A DNA stretch of 64,000 nucleotides from assembly GCF_020400655.1 (NCBI RefSeq), contig NZ_JAINRC010000006.1:62001-126000 (forward strand), in the 5' to 3' direction. This DNA is from Streptomyces spinosus (GTDB lineage Bacteria; Actinomycetota; Actinomycetes; Streptomycetales; Streptomycetaceae). Shown piece after piece: positions 61,781 to 64,000 of this stretch. Positions within the stretch are counted from its first letter, which is position 1; each line of letters begins with the position of its first letter. Position numbers and translations under genes: made by a program. The notes under the pieces are model-generated. The model was not told the origin of the DNA, ran no database searches, and saw only the letters and a program-made list of their open reading frames with translations.

Positions 61781-62368
61781 GTGGGCAGCAGCAAGAGCAG
61801 CAGAGATTCGGCCATCCGATGCGGCATCCTTATGGCCGTCGTGCTCGTATGTTCGATGGTGTCCGCGTGCGGCGGCGGAGACGGCGGCAAGCCGGACACC
61901 GCGTCGGCGACCAGGCACAGCGCCGCTTCCGGCGTCGCGGACGGCTCGCCGAAGCCCACCCGGCCGAAGCCGAAGCCGAAGCCGAAGAAGGTCACCCTGT
62001 CCCTCGACGAGATCGCCAACACCCCCGGTACCTTCGAGCAGTTCCGGCGCTTCGTCGCCGAGCACGGGACCGCCCATGAGAAGAAGGCGGTCAGGCACCT
62101 GGAGAAGTGGCGGGGATTCTCCCGGAAGGCGTACCCCGCCATCGAGGTGGCGTCCGACTATCCGACGGTCGACTACGAGGCCGACGGTGCCACGGACGAG
62201 GTCATGGCGCTGGAGAAGGAGTCCCAGTACATCGCCGAGGCGTTCGCTGCCTGGTGGCGGATCGACGAACCGTCGGTGATCCAGGTCTTCGACCGCGGCG
62301 GCCGGTATACCGCCGGGACGTCCTGCATCCGGACCGACAGTGTCGACAAGGAGGGGTCCTGTCTCTGA
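61781..62368 (+). CDS. Putative lipoprotein with Lys-Pro linker
   Basis: A 195-residue exported lipoprotein: IRCGILMAVVLVCSMVSACG has a relaxed lipobox (VSAC). A Pro-Lys linker (PKPTRPKPKPKPKKVT) leads to a helical domain (GTFEQFRRFVAEHGTAHEKK, VMALEKESQYIAEAFAAWWR). GTG 61781 has GGAG eight bases upstream; a longer in-frame start at 61748 is possible. I recognise no family. Confidence 0.65.
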   Translation: MGSSKSSRDSAIRCGILMAVVLVCSMVSACGGGDGGKPDTASATRHSAASGVADGSPKPTRPKPKPKPKKVTLSLDEIANTPGTFEQFRRFVAEHGTAHEKKAVRHLEKWRGFSRKAYPAIEVASDYPTVDYEADGATDEVMALEKESQYIAEAFAAWWRIDEPSVIQVFDRGGRYTAGTSCIRTDSVDKEGSCL

Positions 62369-62461
62369 CCCCTCCCGCGAGGCCGGCCCCCGGGCGGGTG
62401 GCAGCTGCCTCAGCTGCACGTGGCCGAACAGCCCGCCACTGCCGCCTCTACGCTCGTGGCC

Positions 62462-62503
62462 ACCGCTCGGTCTCCAGGGGGTGGACCCTGGTTGCCGAGC
62501 GGT
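62462..62503. terminator. Two-tier hairpin between convergent genes
   Basis: ACCGCTCGG (62462-62470) pairs with CCGAGCGGT (62495-62503) and, inside, CCAGGG (62474-62479) pairs with CCCTGG (62486-62491). It lies between the lipoprotein and the M4 protease gene and may serve both. Confidence 0.75.
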
Positions 62504-62518
62504 GGCGGTTACGCGCTT

Positions 62519-64000
62519 CTAGCGGGCGGACGCGCCGGTCGCGGCCGAGGGGCCGGTGCCGGAGAAGTCCAGGCTCCAGCGCTGGAGATGGCCCGGGTCC
62601 AGGTCGTAGAAGCCCGGGGTGCCGTCGGTCACGCGCAGCTTCCAGGTGCCGACCCTGGTGACCGCCGAGGCGTCGACCGTGTAGGTCTCGTGCAGCTCGG
62701 GCGTGAGCACCCAGGGTCCCCAGGGCTTGACGTTGATGACGGTGCCGTCGGGGGCGATCAGGTCGATCACCATGGCGTTGCTGAACCCGTGGTCGAGGTC
62801 GACCTTGACCTTGAGGTCGCTCGGTGCCTTGCCCGGCTTCCCCCGGACGACCAGCGGGGACTCGACGGTGCCCCACTTGGGGATCACGTACGTGGTGGGG
62901 TTGACGAAGAAATGGCCGCCGGATTCGAGAGCGGTCCAGGTGAACGAGAGGTTCCGGGTGTCCCCGGCCGCGTCCGTGATGACGATGGCCGAGCTGTAGT
63001 CGCCGGCCTTGTCGGGCGTACCGGTGATCAGGCCGGTGGCGTGGTCGATCGACAGCCCCCGGGGCAGCGACCTGGCGGAGTAGGTCAGCCGGCCGGGACG
63101 GCTGCTGGAGGCCATGATCCGGCGGCTGACGGGCTGGCCGACGGCCACCGGCTCGGTCGGCGGCGGCTCGACGGCGATGTGGTGGACGAAGCCGGTCCCC
63201 ACGTTGACGGCCGCCCAGGCGTTGGCGACGGCCTCGTAGGCGTCGCTGCCCGAACCGTAGAGGTCGGCGGCGGCCTGGAGCGTCGCGGTGCGGGCGCCGG
63301 CGTAGTCGGTGGTGCTGGTCATGTAGACGGTGAGCGCGCGGTACATCACGTCGGCGGCGCCGGTCAGCCCGATGCCCGCCACCGGCAGCCCGTCGTAGGT
63401 GGGGCTGTCGTAGGCCACGCCGTTGATGGTCTTCCGCCCGCTGCCCTCGGCGAGCAGGTAGAAGAAGTGGTCCCCCACCCCGGCCGCCATGTGCGGTTCG
63501 TCCGCCTTGGCCTGGGGCGTCCAGTAGTCCAGGGGCGCGTAACCGACGGAGCTGATGCCGGCTTTGGAGGGCAGGTCCATGTACCGGATGGGCTTGCCGT
63601 CGCCGTGCAGGTCGTCCAGTTCGGCCATCGTGTAGTCGGGCACGTCGTTCGGGTTGTCGGCGTAGAACTCCACGGCGGCGGCCATCATGTCGCTGACCGC
63701 CTCGTTGAGGGCCGGTGATTCGCCGTAGTCGCCCAGTCCGGCCGTGGCGGAGGTGACTCCGTGCGTCATCTCGTGTGCGGCTATGTCCAGGGAGGTCACC
63801 GGGTGGTGTCCGTCCGCGCCGTCGCCGTAGCTCATGCAGAAGCAGCCGTCCTGCCAGTTGGCGTTGGCGAGGGGGACTCCTGCCTGCTGTTCGTAGTGGA
63901 CCCGGGAGGTGCTGCCGCGGCCGTCGTCGGCTATGCCGTTGCGGCCGAACCGGTCGAGGTAGAAGTCCCACGTCGTCTTGGCGCCGTACGCGGCGTCCAC
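62519..64000 (-). CDS. Thermolysin-family (M4) metalloprotease with P-domain (partial)
   Basis: The C-terminal 493 residues are inside the window; the signal and propeptide are beyond the edge. HEMTH in SLDIAAHEMTHGVTSATAG and the downstream ESPALNEAVSDMMAAAVEF provide the zinc ligands and catalytic Glu; GVGDHFFYLLAEGSG continues the M4 fold to about residue 250. A short Ig-like putative domain follows, then a proprotein-convertase P-domain (HGFSNAMVIDLIAPDGTVIN, VGTWKLRVTD, LQRWSLDFSGTG). Secreted general protease; P-domains steady such enzymes. Ends next to a bidirectional hairpin. Confidence 0.92.
   Translation of the reverse strand: MDAAYGAKTTWDFYLDRFGRNGIADDGRGSTSRVHYEQQAGVPLANANWQDGCFCMSYGDGADGHHPVTSLDIAAHEMTHGVTSATAGLGDYGESPALNEAVSDMMAAAVEFYADNPNDVPDYTMAELDDLHGDGKPIRYMDLPSKAGISSVGYAPLDYWTPQAKADEPHMAAGVGDHFFYLLAEGSGRKTINGVAYDSPTYDGLPVAGIGLTGAADVMYRALTVYMTSTTDYAGARTATLQAAADLYGSGSDAYEAVANAWAAVNVGTGFVHHIAVEPPPTEPVAVGQPVSRRIMASSSRPGRLTYSARSLPRGLSIDHATGLITGTPDKAGDYSSAIVITDAAGDTRNLSFTWTALESGGHFFVNPTTYVIPKWGTVESPLVVRGKPGKAPSDLKVKVDLDHGFSNAMVIDLIAPDGTVINVKPWGPWVLTPELHETYTVDASAVTRVGTWKLRVTDGTPGFYDLDPGHLQRWSLDFSGTGPSAATGASAR

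Noticed and set aside
62420..63718. 432-codon plus-strand open frame
   Set aside because: Antisense to the M4 protease, which has HEMTH and P-domain motifs.

Overview
The window is very G+C-rich, with strong third-position GC bias, AGGAG-type ribosome sites, many GTG starts and heavy GTGA/ATGA stop-start overlaps. Together with the gene families present this points to a Streptomyces (or close actinomycete) chromosome. No rRNA, tRNA, integrase, transposase or CRISPR array was found. All family assignments come from reading motifs and recalling families; no database search was run.

Layout. 0-3.1 kb: edge of a DUF6069 membrane gene, a MerR/GyrI-like regulator with an operator-like promoter, an SDR pseudogene and a secreted GH3 enzyme. 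3.4-18.4 kb: a Wzx/Wzy-type exopolysaccharide locus (initiating phosphoglycosyltransferase, acetyltransferase, two glycosyltransferases, a GDP-mannose 3,5-epimerase-like enzyme, polymerase-like, Wzz-like and flippase-like proteins), ending with a secreted beta-propeller, a cytidylyltransferase, a CDP-alcohol phosphotransferase and a Tat-exported beta-helix protein. 18.7-23.2 kb: a secreted PQQ-type sugar dehydrogenase followed directly by pqqA-B-C-D-E, so enzyme and cofactor pathway sit together. 23.3-30.1 kb: a patch of orphan genes (HNH nuclease, VanZ-like protein, small membrane and secreted proteins) with three frameshifted genes. 30.2-34.3 kb: DJ-1/PfpI protein, SpoIIE-type phosphatase, alpha/beta hydrolase, and a lipoprotein whose start codon appears to be ATC. 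34.4-39.9 kb: a three-gene ABC transporter plus YncE/phosphoesterase operon. 40-50 kb: trypsin-like protease, EamA exporter with TetR regulator, a 1419-residue sedolisin-type protein, and a divergent TetR/TetX-like monooxygenase pair.

50-64 kb: an MFS exporter lies just downstream of the most unusual gene here (51474..52241, minus). It encodes 255 residues that read as two consecutive histone folds, the first H2A-like and the second H2B-like, joined by a linker with an AT-hook core (RGRP). This would be a eukaryote-like H2A-H2B doublet in a bacterium and is the main candidate for an undescribed system. It is followed by small orphan proteins, a nucleotidyltransferase-like protein, a PhoD phosphatase, a GH106-like glycoside hydrolase behind tandem LacI-type operators, a membrane-anchored glutaredoxin, small secreted proteins, and the C-terminal part of an M4 metalloprotease at the right edge.
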